Counted from the stretch's first letter, positions 49,487-57,782 are shown. The stretch is 64,000 nt of DNA from Treponema zioleckii (GCF_014737315.1 NZ_JPUF01000010.1:1-64000); one strand, 5' to 3'. Program-made: numbers and translations. Notes: generated by a model not told the origin, from the sequence alone.

Positions 49487-50470
49487 TTATTTTGTCAAAC
49501 CGAAGTTGCTCAAAGGAATTTCTTTTGAGTATGCGAGCGGAATGTTCGAGATTCCAAGCTCCGAAAATGAAACTCCGCTGTCGAGAGAGAACGTCGGATT
49601 CGTTCCGGATTTGTTTAGAATCTGCGTGATGAATTTTCCGGCTTTGAGCGTGTTTAGCGTAGCCGTGAGCGGAATCGTTCCGCTTGAAGAGGAAATTGAA
49701 TTCGCGCCGGAAGAAACGTCGAGGTTTATGAGCGAACTGTCAGCAGTTTTTATTGAGCATGATTTTAAAAGATAGTTCCATGCCGCTCCGCCTTCGTTTT
49801 TTACGCCGAGATTAAAGTTGAGCTTCATGTTGAGATTTACGTTGTCGAATACGTTAGAGTCAACTTTTTTGCCAGCAAGAATATTTGCAGCCATCGAAGC
49901 CGCCGAAGTTGCGTTCATTCCGCTGGATTTGAACGCGCTTACCATTTCCGAGAGCGTCGGAAGAACCAGTTTTGGGTTTGAAAGCGAAAAAGTCGGTTTT
50001 ATGACCGGAACGTTCACTGTTTTTGAGAACGGAAGCGTCATTGTTGAAAGCAAAGGAATGTTTTTGAGCGAAGCATTTCCCGTAACTTTAAAAGGAAGAG
50101 TTTTGCTTGAATTGTACGATTTTGCAAAATTCAGGAGAGAAGTGTATGGAACTTTAAAATTGAAAGAATTAGACGATGATTTGTTTGCAGAAAGCGAAAC
50201 TCCCTTGTTTGCCGTGAGCGACGTGAACGGAGATTCGTTGCAGGTGATGTTCGCATCGACTTTTGCGAGCGAAAGCGAAACTGGGTATGGATTTTTAATC
50301 GCATAGTTGCACTTTAGCGTAACGCCCTCGGTGTCGAGCGAAGCGAACTGAATCGAATTGAACGAAAGTGTCGGTTTTGCAATCGATTTTGTTAAACTTG
50401 AGCAAGAAATTGCAGCAAATCCTGTTGCCGCAAAAAACAAGCCCGCAAGAAGATAATTGATTTTTTTCAT
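49487..50470 (-). CDS. LEA type 2-like (WHy domain) lipoprotein
   Basis: 327 residues. The signal peptide ends with lipobox AISCSS (about 20-25). Residues about 35-160 fit an LEA-2/WHy beta-sandwich: SFNSIQFASLDTEGVTLKC, YAIKNPYPVSLSLAKVDANI, and the mid-strand NSFNFKVPYTSLL. A second copy seems to follow (NVNLNMKLNFNLGVKNEGGAAWNYLL..), so it may be a tandem pair. Ser/Asn-rich, no catalytic residues. It lies between two Opp permease genes on the same strand. Function unknown; envelope structural role likely. Confidence 0.75.
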   Translation of the reverse strand: MKKINYLLAGLFFAATGFAAISCSSLTKSIAKPTLSFNSIQFASLDTEGVTLKCNYAIKNPYPVSLSLAKVDANITCNESPFTSLTANKGVSLSANKSSSNSFNFKVPYTSLLNFAKSYNSSKTLPFKVTGNASLKNIPLLSTMTLPFSKTVNVPVIKPTFSLSNPKLVLPTLSEMVSAFKSSGMNATSAASMAANILAGKKVDSNVFDNVNLNMKLNFNLGVKNEGGAAWNYLLKSCSIKTADSSLINLDVSSGANSISSSSGTIPLTATLNTLKAGKFITQILNKSGTNPTFSLDSGVSFSELGISNIPLAYSKEIPLSNFGLTK

Positions 50471-50523
50471 AAAAACTCCTGTATGGTTGTTGAAAGCCTA
50501 AAAAATCTTTTTAGAGTTTCAGT

Positions 50524-51630
50524 CTATTTGTATCTGATTCGAGGGTCCACGATTGCAAGAAGAATGTCTGAAATCACCATGCCCGCAAGAACCAGCACGC
50601 TCATGAACATGGAATTTGCGAGTACGAGATTTACGTCCTGCTGCATTACGGCTTCGTACATGAGCCGCCCGATTCCCGGGTAGGCGAAGATGATTTCGAG
50701 AAGTAGAGAGCCTGAAAAAAGACTTGCCAGAAGATTCGCGCTTCCCGTAATGTAAGGATTCAGCGTGTTCCTGAACGCATGGTTTAGATAAACTCGCCGC
50801 TCAGAAATTCCTCGCGCGCGCAGGGCCGTAATGTAAGGCATTCCCATTTGGTCGAGCATCGTTGAGCGTATCATCCGCATAATCGAGCCGATTCCGCCAA
50901 GAAAAGATGCCAGAAGCGGCAAGAAAATATGATGCGCGTAGCTAAAAGCGAATTGCGCCGGTGCCGAGCTGAACGGAAAATCCGGGTAGCCTTTTACCGG
51001 AAAAAGCGACGTTGCCGAAGCAAAAAGCTGAAAGAGAATCAGAAGGAGAATTCCCGGAAATGCGTGAAAAAACAAAGCGAAGAAAGTTGCCGCCACATCG
51101 ATTTTAGTGCCCGCCTTGCTCGAAAAATACACGCCGAGCAGGAACGAGAAAATCGTTATGAATATGAGCGAAATTATGTTCAGAATGAGCGAGTTTATGA
51201 TTCGGCTTTTTATTAAAAATCCTACGCTGGTCCTTGAAATAAGGCTGATTCCCAAATCGTGATGAATCAGAACGCGGTTGAGCCAGCTGAAATACTGGAG
51301 CGTGAACGGCTTGTCGAGTCCGAGTTCTTCACGGAGCTTTGCCATTTGTTCCTGCGAAAAGTTGTTGTCCCCCGTCGTGGAAGCTGCGTTCATGCTTTGC
51401 GAGGTTGATGTTTGGTTCAGGAGCTGCTGCGTCATCATCTGGTCCACAATGTCGCCCGGAGCCAGTGCCATGAGCGCAAAAAGTGCCCAGCCGAGCATAA
51501 AAAGTATCGCAATCATCGTGATGACTCTTCCGATTATAAAAGATGCCAGCGGTGACTTTGCCCTGAACGCGCGCCACGGGGCCGCCACCGTCGCAAAAAG
51601 TTTTCTTAAAAATGCCATAGAAATCATCAT
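50524..51630 (-). CDS. Oligopeptide ABC transporter permease, OppB/DppB type
   Basis: 368 residues. Six membrane helices follow a basic N-terminus. After helix 1 comes the family extracytoplasmic loop with LREELGLDKPFTLQYFSWL (about 100-118). The EAA-type cytoplasmic loop is TALRARGISERRVYLNHAFRNTLNPYITG (about 260-288), and it ends VDPRIRYK as DppB/OppB do. The inserted Thr/Ser/Gln-rich segment after helix 1 (TSTSQSMNAASTTGDNN) is unusual. The start is uncertain: 51630, 51627 or 51618, none with a clear ribosome binding site. Partner of the fused OppC-OppD protein at 47213-49321. Confidence 0.88.
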   Translation of the reverse strand: MMISMAFLRKLFATVAAPWRAFRAKSPLASFIIGRVITMIAILFMLGWALFALMALAPGDIVDQMMTQQLLNQTSTSQSMNAASTTGDNNFSQEQMAKLREELGLDKPFTLQYFSWLNRVLIHHDLGISLISRTSVGFLIKSRIINSLILNIISLIFITIFSFLLGVYFSSKAGTKIDVAATFFALFFHAFPGILLLILFQLFASATSLFPVKGYPDFPFSSAPAQFAFSYAHHIFLPLLASFLGGIGSIMRMIRSTMLDQMGMPYITALRARGISERRVYLNHAFRNTLNPYITGSANLLASLFSGSLLLEIIFAYPGIGRLMYEAVMQQDVNLVLANSMFMSVLVLAGMVISDILLAIVDPRIRYK

Positions 51631-51772
51631 ATCACAAAACAGTCTGAAAGTGTTGAATTATGCGGTAGTTTTATTTTACGAATTTGGTGATTTTACTAGA
51701 CTTTTTTCATTGTAGGACAACTTGTACTATAGCAGGATTGTAAAAATTTCATAAGCTATTATGAAATTTTTC

Positions 51773-51970
51773 GTGGCATTACAGCTGATGGTTCGTGGAA
51801 TGACAGTAAACGAAACGTGGCATTACAGCTGATGTTTTGTGGAATAATAGTAAACGAAACGTGGCATTACAGCTGATGTTTTGTGGAATAATAGTAAACG
51901 AAACGTTACATTACGGCTGATGGTTCGTGGCATTACGGCTGAAGGTTCGTGGAGAGACTGGCTAGTTCAA
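51773..51970. repeat. 22-bp tandem repeat, nine units of two alternating types
   Basis: Units start every 22 bp from 51773. Type 1 reads GTGGCATTACAGCTGATGTT(TT), type 2 GTGGAATAATAGTAAACGAA(AC); they alternate for six units, then three diverged units follow. The rest of the 51631-52041 gap holds nothing recognisable apart from a TTTCATAA..TTATGAAA palindrome near 51748-51769. Not a CRISPR: there are no unique spacers. Confidence 0.85.
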
Positions 51971-52041
51971 TAAATTTTCTTTTGTAATAATTGTGATTAT
52001 CGCTACCTCATGTTATATTTTACGAAATAGGAGATGCAATT

Positions 52042-52266
52042 ATGGTTACAACTTATACAATGTGGCCGTCAGAGCTGACGATGGATTTCATTCGCTCAAT
52101 ACAGGCAATTTTTCAGAACAAAGAAATCGAAATCAGTATTCATGAAGTCGCTGATGAAACAGACTATTTGCTTTCTTCTCCTGCCAATAAAAAGCATCTT
52201 TTCGCTTCACTTGCAGAAGCAAAAAAACACGAGAATTTTGTTAGGGTCTCAGAAGAGAGTTTATGA
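52042..52266 (+). CDS. YefM/RelB-type antitoxin
   Basis: 74 residues. The C-terminal part DYLLSSPANKKHLFASLAEAKK matches the YefM/Phd toxin-binding helix region (YLLSSPANxxxLLxSIxxA); the N-terminal dimer/DNA-binding part is TYTMWPSELTMDFIRSIQAIF. GGAGATG lies 7-8 nt before the ATG. The stop overlaps the start of a small remnant of its toxin (ATGA). It would repress its own promoter and neutralise YoeB; with the toxin deleted it may persist as an orphan or anti-addiction gene. Confidence 0.75.
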   Translation: MVTTYTMWPSELTMDFIRSIQAIFQNKEIEISIHEVADETDYLLSSPANKKHLFASLAEAKKHENFVRVSEESL

Positions 52267-52364
52267 TTATTTCTTTTACACAAACAGCCTTTGAAGATTA
52301 TCAAAATTGGTCAAAAGAGGATGATGAGGTTCTTGTCGTTTCCTGCATGTATCATTATAAGTGA
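52263..52364 (+). pseudogene. yoeB: YoeB toxin with an in-frame internal deletion (33 codons left)
   Basis: The N-terminus MIISFTQTAFEDYQNWSKED matches the start of YoeB (normally about 84-88 residues). It is followed at once by EVLVVSCMYHYK, which matches YoeB's extreme C-terminus (SLLIxxCRYHY). About 50 residues holding most of the RNase fold are gone, yet the ends remain in frame. The antitoxin gene overlaps by 4 nt as in intact yefM-yoeB operons. The mini-protein should lack RNase activity. Not to be confused with an independent small gene. Confidence 0.75.
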
Positions 52365-52576
52365 TAAAATTATCTGCACGTTTTCTTGATTTCTTCTATA
52401 TTGTATACTCAAAATTGTTGCCAGTTGTGAAATACTTATGCAACGTTCGTATACGAAGCAAAGTCCACCACAGAAAGTTTCTACATGCGTTGTTCGGTTT
52501 CTCAAAAAGCAATTTTTGCAATGCGGTGGAATAAAGTAAAAAACATTTTGCCACGCACGAATATGGCTGAAGGTTT

Positions 52577-52918
52577 TTACTCATTTCCAAGTTTGTTCAC
52601 AAAAAAATCAATGCATTCTTTGGCTGGAAGAGAAAGCATTTCGATTTTTTTAATGAGCTGACGGTATTTCTGAAATAATTTGATTTCCTGCTCAATAATC
52701 CTGTCAGAAGATTCGCTAGTTTTTCCTGTTACAAGGTATTCAACCGTAACACCAAGAACCTGAGCGATTTTTACAGCATTTTCTGCAGAAGGCATTTTAG
52801 CGGCAGATGAAAGATATTGGTCGATTGTTCTTCGGCTTATTCCGCTTTTTGCGGCAAGCTCTTTTACTTTTATATCTTGAAATTCCAACTCACTTTTTAA
52901 GTTTTCCCGAAATGCCAT
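52577..52918 (-). CDS. XRE-family helix-turn-helix regulator
   Basis: 113 residues. The HTH spans about 14-66: DIKVKELAAKSGISRRTIDQ, YLSSAAKMPSAENAVKIAQVLGVTVEYLVTG, a textbook HTH_3 domain ending in the 'VTVEYLVTG' helix. A C-terminal helix-rich tail (about 70-113) probably dimerises. It is divergent from three small plus-strand genes, with the inverted pair ATTTGCGTAA / TTACGCAAAT between them, so it likely controls both directions. Confidence 0.85.
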   Translation of the reverse strand: MAFRENLKSELEFQDIKVKELAAKSGISRRTIDQYLSSAAKMPSAENAVKIAQVLGVTVEYLVTGKTSESSDRIIEQEIKLFQKYRQLIKKIEMLSLPAKECIDFFVNKLGNE

Positions 52919-52935
52919 GAATATAGATTACTTCG

Positions 52936-52997
52936 ATTTGCGTAAAGTTTTTCTTGAAATACCACAATAGAAAAGATAAAATGAAGATTACGCAAAT
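52936..52997 (+). promoter_or_regulatory. Divergent promoter region with inverted operator boxes
   Basis: Plus strand: TTGAAA (52954-52959), 17 bp, TAAAAT (52977-52982). ATTTGCGTAA (52936-52945) and TTACGCAAAT (52988-52997) flank it as perfect inverted copies, well placed for a dimeric XRE repressor to cover the -35 and the start site. Confidence 0.65.
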
Positions 52998-53076
52998 AGA
53001 GGTTAGAAATTTTGCTCTGACTTCTATCGAAATAGTTTTTTATCTATGAAGCCTTGAAACACGGAGGAAAGTGGTA

Positions 53077-53265
53077 ATGGCAAAAAATGAGGTATCAAAA
53101 ACAAACCGTAATCTGCCTGCTTATAAGCAGAAAGATTCAGATACGAAGGTAACGACAAGTTTCACACATGGGGAACGTAGGACTTACGGTAAAGATGTGT
53201 TTATACAGGAGTCCTTTGATCAGATGATTGTGACTCAGGAAACAAAGAACAGTAAGAAAAAATAA
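53077..53265 (+). CDS. Small hypothetical protein (62 aa)
   Basis: MAKNEVSKTNRNLPAYKQKD...: hydrophilic, no signal peptide or membrane segment, Lys-rich C-terminus. The ATG at 53077 has GGAGG 9-10 nt upstream; a GTG at 53071 is only 3 nt from the same site. First of three small genes behind the putatively XRE-controlled promoter. I do not recognise it. Confidence 0.55.
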   Translation: MAKNEVSKTNRNLPAYKQKDSDTKVTTSFTHGERRTYGKDVFIQESFDQMIVTQETKNSKKK

Positions 53266-53282
53266 TACATGGAGAAATTTGA

Positions 53283-53501
53283 ATGCCTAAAAAAACTACA
53301 GATACAGTGACCCAAACTCAAACCCATACCGAAGAAAACGTAGACCTCACTAGAGAGGAAAAAATTGGACTAGGTATGAGGCGTCATCATTTTAAACGCG
53401 TAAAAAATGAGCGCGACAAAGCTAGAGATGAGATTGACCGATTAAAAGCTGAGAAAAAGGAACTCCAAAAACAACTTCGCGCTCTGAAGAAAGAAAAGTA
53501 A
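53283..53501 (+). CDS. Small coiled-coil protein (72 aa)
   Basis: The N-terminal 30 residues are Thr-rich and polar. Residues about 38-72 form a single charged coiled coil with heptad pattern (NERDKARDEIDRLKAEKKEL). A TGGAGA site lies upstream of the ATG, 17 nt after the previous stop, so it is in the same operon. No family recognised; an oligomerising partner for its small neighbours is possible. Confidence 0.55.
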   Translation: MPKKTTDTVTQTQTHTEENVDLTREEKIGLGMRRHHFKRVKNERDKARDEIDRLKAEKKELQKQLRALKKEK

Positions 53502-53539
53502 GTTTTTTGCAATAACGGACATCTGCAAATTGTCTCATG

Positions 53540-53573
53540 TCTGGAGAAACTTCTATGCCGAATTTTCTCCAGA
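53540..53573 (+). terminator. Hairpin after the coiled-coil gene
   Basis: TCTGGAGAAA (53540-53549) and TTTCTCCAGA (53564-53573) form a 10-bp stem. It lies between the second and third small genes and may attenuate rather than stop transcription; a T-rich tail is short. Confidence 0.5.
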
Positions 53574-53615
53574 TTTATTCGTGACTAGGTAAATAAACTT
53601 TAAGGAGATTTTTTT

Positions 53616-53903
53616 ATGGAAATCGTTATAGTGAATGCAACCCGGACTCATATGCCTTCTGGGCTTTGGAAGGCAGATCCTGTGCGTGCGAGTAAGGCTG
53701 ATTATCTTGTAGAAGAGCGGAATGGAAAGGTTTATGCGGTATACGAATTTACTGGCGTAACACGGCCTAATAATGATGGGCGCTTTTCATTTCAAGGTCT
53801 GAAAGATGTATCTAATAGCCCAGTTGGAAAAGATATAAAACAAAAGTTGAATTTGTCTAGGCAGCAAGGAGAAGCTAATCCAGTTCGATATGCAAAAATT
53901 TAG
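53616..53903 (+). CDS. Small hypothetical protein (95 aa)
   Basis: A compact alpha/beta-looking protein with YLVEERNGKVYAVYEFTGVTR, a GRFSFQGLKD loop and a C-terminal EANPVRYAKI. The pattern (acidic EERNGK beta-hairpin, GR.SF.G, then ANPVRY) recalls small proteins seen near restriction or defence genes, but I cannot name the family. AAGGAG lies 9 nt before the ATG. Third gene downstream of the divergent XRE regulator, with its own terminator after it. Confidence 0.6.
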   Translation: MEIVIVNATRTHMPSGLWKADPVRASKADYLVEERNGKVYAVYEFTGVTRPNNDGRFSFQGLKDVSNSPVGKDIKQKLNLSRQQGEANPVRYAKI

Positions 53904-53950
53904 TTCTTGAAAACAAGTGCGTTATAGTTTTCAATTTTGAGTTTTTGAAA

Positions 53951-53987
53951 ATAGGTCATTTGTAAGTTCGAAATGACCTATTTTTTC
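53951..53987 (+). terminator. Intrinsic terminator after the 95-aa gene
   Basis: ATAGGTCATTT (53951-53961) and AAATGACCTAT (53971-53981) form an 11-bp perfect stem followed by six T. Confidence 0.85.
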
Positions 53988-54115
53988 AATCTTCTCGCTT
54001 TAATTATCCAGTTCTCGCCCTCAAAGCAAAAAAGCAAAAAATCGCGACGACGATTTTCTCTGATTTGAGCGCGGAGAAAGTCACCGCCGAGGATTTGATG
54101 GAGTTTCTTATGTGA
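53966..54115 (+). other. Possible 3' remnant of a gene
   Basis: A 49-codon open stretch ends ...KIATTIFSDLSAEKVTAEDL..EFLM, which reads like the C-terminus of a soluble protein but has no start. An opposite-strand frame covers the same bases (53978-54175), so the evidence is weak. The rest of the 53904-54229 gap holds the terminator before it and TATAAT (54187-54192), probably the promoter of the next gene. Confidence 0.25.
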
Positions 54116-54229
54116 GTCAGCTAAAAATCCTAAAAAAAATTCAAAATTCCATTTCACTCTGTCACGTAATGACATACTGGGACAGTTATAATGCGCTTAC
54201 AAACTAAATCAAAAAAAGGAGAAAATCTT

Positions 54230-55927
54230 ATGAAAAAACTTGCACTGTTTTTGCTCTTGCTTGCACTGTTCGTGTTTACCTCGTGCAGCTCGGACTCGGA
54301 AAGCGAGCCTGAGAAAATTTTTTATACCGTAACGTTCAACTCGGCAGGTGGAAGCGAGGTTGCTTCTCAGACTGTTGAAAGCGGAACTCTCGCAACACGC
54401 CCGGAGGCACCTTCAAGAACTGGTTACACGTTCTCTGCCTGGCTCTGCGGCGACGCTGATTTTGACTTTAACTCAAAAATTACCGCCGACACCACGCTCA
54501 CCGCAAAATGGACTGCGAACACCTACACGGTTACGCTCGACAACAACGGCGAAACAACAGAGATTCTCGCGACTTACGGAGAAAAGCTTCCAGACCTCGA
54601 AGAAGTTCCAGCATTAGCGAACAGCAACTTTGGTGGATTCTACACCGAAAAGTACGCAAAAGGAACGAAGTTCATCGACTCTGAGGGCGAAGGGTGCAAA
54701 ATTTGGGAACTCGTAGAAGATGCGACCTTGTACGCAGCATGGGGATACAAAATCAGCTACGAGAACATTAAAGACGTAGAGAACCCAAATCCGGAAATTT
54801 ATACTGGCGAAGACTATGTTACGCTCACCGATTTGAAGAATATTGTGGGGTTCGTGTTCTTAGGTTGGTACGATGCCGAAACCGGTGGAAACAAAGTCGA
54901 ATCGATTGCGGCGGGCAGCACTGGCACAAAGACGCTGTATGCACGGTGGCAGGAATACAGTTATACAGTAAAGCACCTTTTGCAAAACATTGAAAATGAT
55001 GAATATACGCTAGATACAGAAGAAAAATTTTATCTAAATCCTAACGAAACAACCTCAGCCGCTGCAAAAACTATCGAAGGATTTGACGCACAACCTTTCG
55101 AGCAGAAAACTCTTACCGCTGACAACTCGATTGCTGTTATCGAAATCAAATATAACCGCAAAACCTACAACGTAGAATTTGACGCAAAAGGAGGAAGCGA
55201 GGTTACCACGCAAACAGTACGTTATGGGGCAAAAGCCACTGCACCAACATCGGAGCGAACTCCGTACGATTTGATTGGCTGGTACACTTCCAACGACGGC
55301 GGAGAAACACTTGCAGAAAATTCATTTGATTTTACCACACCGATCGCAGCTTCTGTAAAGCTATATGCTAAGTGGTATCTGGATTTATCAAACTGCACGG
55401 CGGATAATGTCGTCGAAAAAATAAACGCAATGACAGAAAGCGATACTGTTATCTTTACAGGCGAAATTTCTTATTCAACCATTAATGCTATAGGAACTGC
55501 AATCAATAAAAAAAGTTTCGGAATCGGGCTTGATTTGAGCGGAACGACAGGATTAACAGAAATTTATAGCTGCGCGTTCTGGAACTGCAAGGGACTCACC
55601 AGCGTCTCTATTCCGGCCAGCGTAACCTCTATCAAATACGATGCGTTCAATAACTGCACGGGTCTCACGAGCGTCACAATTCCTGCCGGCGTCACCTCAA
55701 TCGAAACCCGAGCGTTCGCTGATTGCACGGGTCTCACAAGCATCACGATTCCTGCCAGCGTCATCTCAATCGGAAACACCGCGTTCGCTGATTGCAATAA
55801 GCTTGCAAATATAACTTTTGAGGGAACTGCAATACAGTGGAATGCGATTGAGAAAGGGGACGACTGGCACTCTGAAGTTCCAAGAACAACTAAAGTCTCG
55901 TGCAGTGACAGGGATGTGGCTTTATAG
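54230..55927 (+). CDS. Surface lipoprotein with InlB-type repeats and BspA-type leucine-rich repeats
   Basis: 565 residues from ATG 54230 (AAGGAGA upstream). Lipobox FTSCSS (about 16-21). InlB B-repeat / Listeria-Bacteroides repeats recur (YTVTFNSAGGSEVASQTVESG.., YNVEFDAKGGSEVTTQTVRYG.., 'TLYARW', 'LYAKWY'). Residues about 425-535 hold three BspA-type LRRs (FWNCKGLTSVSIPASVTSI, FNNCTGLTSVTIPAGVTSI, FADCTGLTSITIPASVISI). It is expected on the cell surface and in binding host proteins or glycans. GC-richer stretches than its neighbours (ACC/CTC codons) hint at different history. Confidence 0.85.
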   Translation: MKKLALFLLLLALFVFTSCSSDSESEPEKIFYTVTFNSAGGSEVASQTVESGTLATRPEAPSRTGYTFSAWLCGDADFDFNSKITADTTLTAKWTANTYTVTLDNNGETTEILATYGEKLPDLEEVPALANSNFGGFYTEKYAKGTKFIDSEGEGCKIWELVEDATLYAAWGYKISYENIKDVENPNPEIYTGEDYVTLTDLKNIVGFVFLGWYDAETGGNKVESIAAGSTGTKTLYARWQEYSYTVKHLLQNIENDEYTLDTEEKFYLNPNETTSAAAKTIEGFDAQPFEQKTLTADNSIAVIEIKYNRKTYNVEFDAKGGSEVTTQTVRYGAKATAPTSERTPYDLIGWYTSNDGGETLAENSFDFTTPIAASVKLYAKWYLDLSNCTADNVVEKINAMTESDTVIFTGEISYSTINAIGTAINKKSFGIGLDLSGTTGLTEIYSCAFWNCKGLTSVSIPASVTSIKYDAFNNCTGLTSVTIPAGVTSIETRAFADCTGLTSITIPASVISIGNTAFADCNKLANITFEGTAIQWNAIEKGDDWHSEVPRTTKVSCSDRDVAL

Positions 55928-55989
55928 TAGAACCACCTTCATGGTCACTGCCCACGAAGAACCAATCTTATTACGAGGAGGAAAATTTT

Positions 55990-56433
55990 ATGGCTAAAAG
56001 AAAAACAGTATGCGTAAAAAGTTCAAAGCGGAACGAAAGAAATACCAGACCTAATGCATCGAAAAGCAGAAGTTTCAACAAGGCTAAAGAATTTGATGAC
56101 GAAGATGAAGTCGATGAAGATGACGGAGATGATTCTGAACTTCCTGATATTTTCTCCAGTTATAATGGGTGGAATGTCTGGATTGAAAAAGATCCTGTTC
56201 ATAAATTTATAGTTACGGCAACTCTCGACAGTGAAAATGAAATTGAAATTGACAGAATCGAAATTTATGGCGATGAAATTGATGAAGGGGCTGATATTGA
56301 AACCATCGTTGCTGAGAAAATCGATGAACGCGACGAGGAAAGAGCGTCAATGGAGGATTGGAACAGGCATTATGGAAGTTACATGGGGTTGTCTGAGGAT
56401 CCTGATTGGTTTGATTCTTACGCTCCAGACTAA
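55990..56433 (+). CDS. Acidic hypothetical protein (147 aa)
   Basis: Lys/Arg-rich first 25 residues, then an acidic run (DDEDEVDEDDGDDSELPD), then a ~95-residue C-terminal domain (GWNVWIEKDPVHKFIVTATL...IEIYGDEIDEGADIETIVAEK). No signal peptide or membrane segment. GAGGAGG lies 8 nt before the ATG. Bipolar charge suggests a nucleic-acid or histone-like partner, but this is speculation. Family not recognised. Confidence 0.6.
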   Translation: MAKRKTVCVKSSKRNERNTRPNASKSRSFNKAKEFDDEDEVDEDDGDDSELPDIFSSYNGWNVWIEKDPVHKFIVTATLDSENEIEIDRIEIYGDEIDEGADIETIVAEKIDERDEERASMEDWNRHYGSYMGLSEDPDWFDSYAPD

Positions 56434-56487
56434 TTTTGTTATTCCTTTTCCGAACAAAAAATTCGGCTTTGAATAATCTAGAATTTT

Positions 56488-56528
56488 GATTTTGCCTGTT
56501 TGAGAGATTTTCCCGAATAGGCAAAATC
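56488..56528 (+). terminator. Hairpin GATTTTGCCT/AGGCAAAATC
   Basis: A 10-bp perfect stem (56488-56497 and 56519-56528) in the short gap before the LRR-HTH gene; no T-run follows, so it could also be a leader structure for that gene. Confidence 0.45.
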
Positions 56529-56544
56529 TGCGGGAAGCTCTATT

Positions 56545-57651
56545 ATGGAAATTGATATGACGAAAACTTCTGAAAAGACGGACTTCATAATACAAAGAAT
56601 GCGGCTGCGCAACAGCGAAAAAACTTTTCTCTTGCTCAGACGCTACAAGGGGAATGAGAGCGTCGTTACGATTCCCGACGGTGTAGAAAAAATCGGCGAC
56701 AATGTTTTTGCCGACGACATCGAGCCGAACGAGACAATCACAAAAATCATCATACCAGATTCTGTTCTGGAAATTTCTGAAAAGGCTTTTGCTTGGTGCA
56801 AGAGTCTCAAAGAAATTGAATTTCCAAAGGCTATCAAGTCTTTCTGCATAAGTTTTGCGACCTGTCCAAAAATGAAAGAAATTTTTGTTCCAGAGAGCGT
56901 CGAAGAAATAGGATTCCCGTCAACGAAGCAGAATTATCACATTGGGGAGAACATACGGAGAATTCTTTTCGTCAAAATGATAAAGCAGGATTCAGTTCTC
57001 TCGTCTCTCAAAAAATGGATATGCGCTCAGTTCGCCAATAATCCGGCATACATATTGCAGAATGATTTTTTTGTGAACAAAAAACATCGGAGCACGCTTT
57101 TTTACATGAATACGAGCGAAGAAGCGAACGTACCCGAAGGAATTGAAACTGTCTCTACCACCACATTCTACGAGTTTCTTTTGGACAAGGATTCTGTTCC
57201 GGTCAAAAAAGTGTATTTGCCTGGCAGTGTCAAAAAAATTGAGTATGCCACGTTTTTAAGCTGCTCACATCTTGTTAATGTTACTTATGACGGTCTTTTT
57301 GCTGATTTGGATATATGTAAGTGGGGATTTTTTACTTGCCTTCACTTTGGCAAGGACGGCAGGGAGATTACCTGCAAAGACAGAAAGCCGAAAGTCGAAA
57401 AACTCGGAAAGGGGCTGCAGTTCGAACGCATAATCTTCATTCATCACGTCTTCAAAAATGGCGGTTGCATGAACAAGAATCAATTGCAGAAGCTTTTAAA
57501 GGACACTTTTGGCGAGGAAAAACTTTCTATTTCTACAATCGGCCGCGACATCGATTTTCTGCGCGACCGCTTCAAGGCACCCATCGTCTTCTCCCGCGAC
57601 CGAAACGGCTACTACTACACAGACCTAACTTTCAGCATCGACGCCGATTAG
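56545..57651 (+). CDS. BspA-type LRR protein fused to a WYL-type helix-turn-helix
   Basis: 368 residues with no signal peptide, so cytoplasmic. Residues about 35-260 contain BspA-like leucine-rich repeats (VVTIPDGVEKIGDNVFAD, KIIIPDSVLEISEKAFAWC, KVYLPGSVKKIEYATFLSC). The last ~75 residues form the winged HTH found at the N-terminus of WYL-domain regulators: FIHHVFKNGGCMNKNQLQ.., SISTIGRDIDFLRDRFKAPI and DRNGYYYTDLTFSID. LRRs of this class are usually secreted, so a cytoplasmic LRR-HTH fusion is unusual. It may sense a protein and regulate nearby genes; this is inference. ATG 56557 is an alternative start. Confidence 0.75.
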   Translation: MEIDMTKTSEKTDFIIQRMRLRNSEKTFLLLRRYKGNESVVTIPDGVEKIGDNVFADDIEPNETITKIIIPDSVLEISEKAFAWCKSLKEIEFPKAIKSFCISFATCPKMKEIFVPESVEEIGFPSTKQNYHIGENIRRILFVKMIKQDSVLSSLKKWICAQFANNPAYILQNDFFVNKKHRSTLFYMNTSEEANVPEGIETVSTTTFYEFLLDKDSVPVKKVYLPGSVKKIEYATFLSCSHLVNVTYDGLFADLDICKWGFFTCLHFGKDGREITCKDRKPKVEKLGKGLQFERIIFIHHVFKNGGCMNKNQLQKLLKDTFGEEKLSISTIGRDIDFLRDRFKAPIVFSRDRNGYYYTDLTFSIDAD

Positions 57652-57782
57652 TGAACTTTCCTCACACCCCCAAAACCGCGGAACGGCAGTAGTAACTTTT
57701 ACCTGTGGTGGTGGTTTCGATACGCTTCGCTACTCAACCAACGGAAACGCTGGAAGTTAACTTTAGGAATACGAGTCCACTT

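Noticed and set aside
53978-54175. Minus-strand ORF of 65 codons
   Set aside because: It overlaps a more protein-like plus-strand remnant and begins without a ribosome binding site; neither is convincing as a functional gene.
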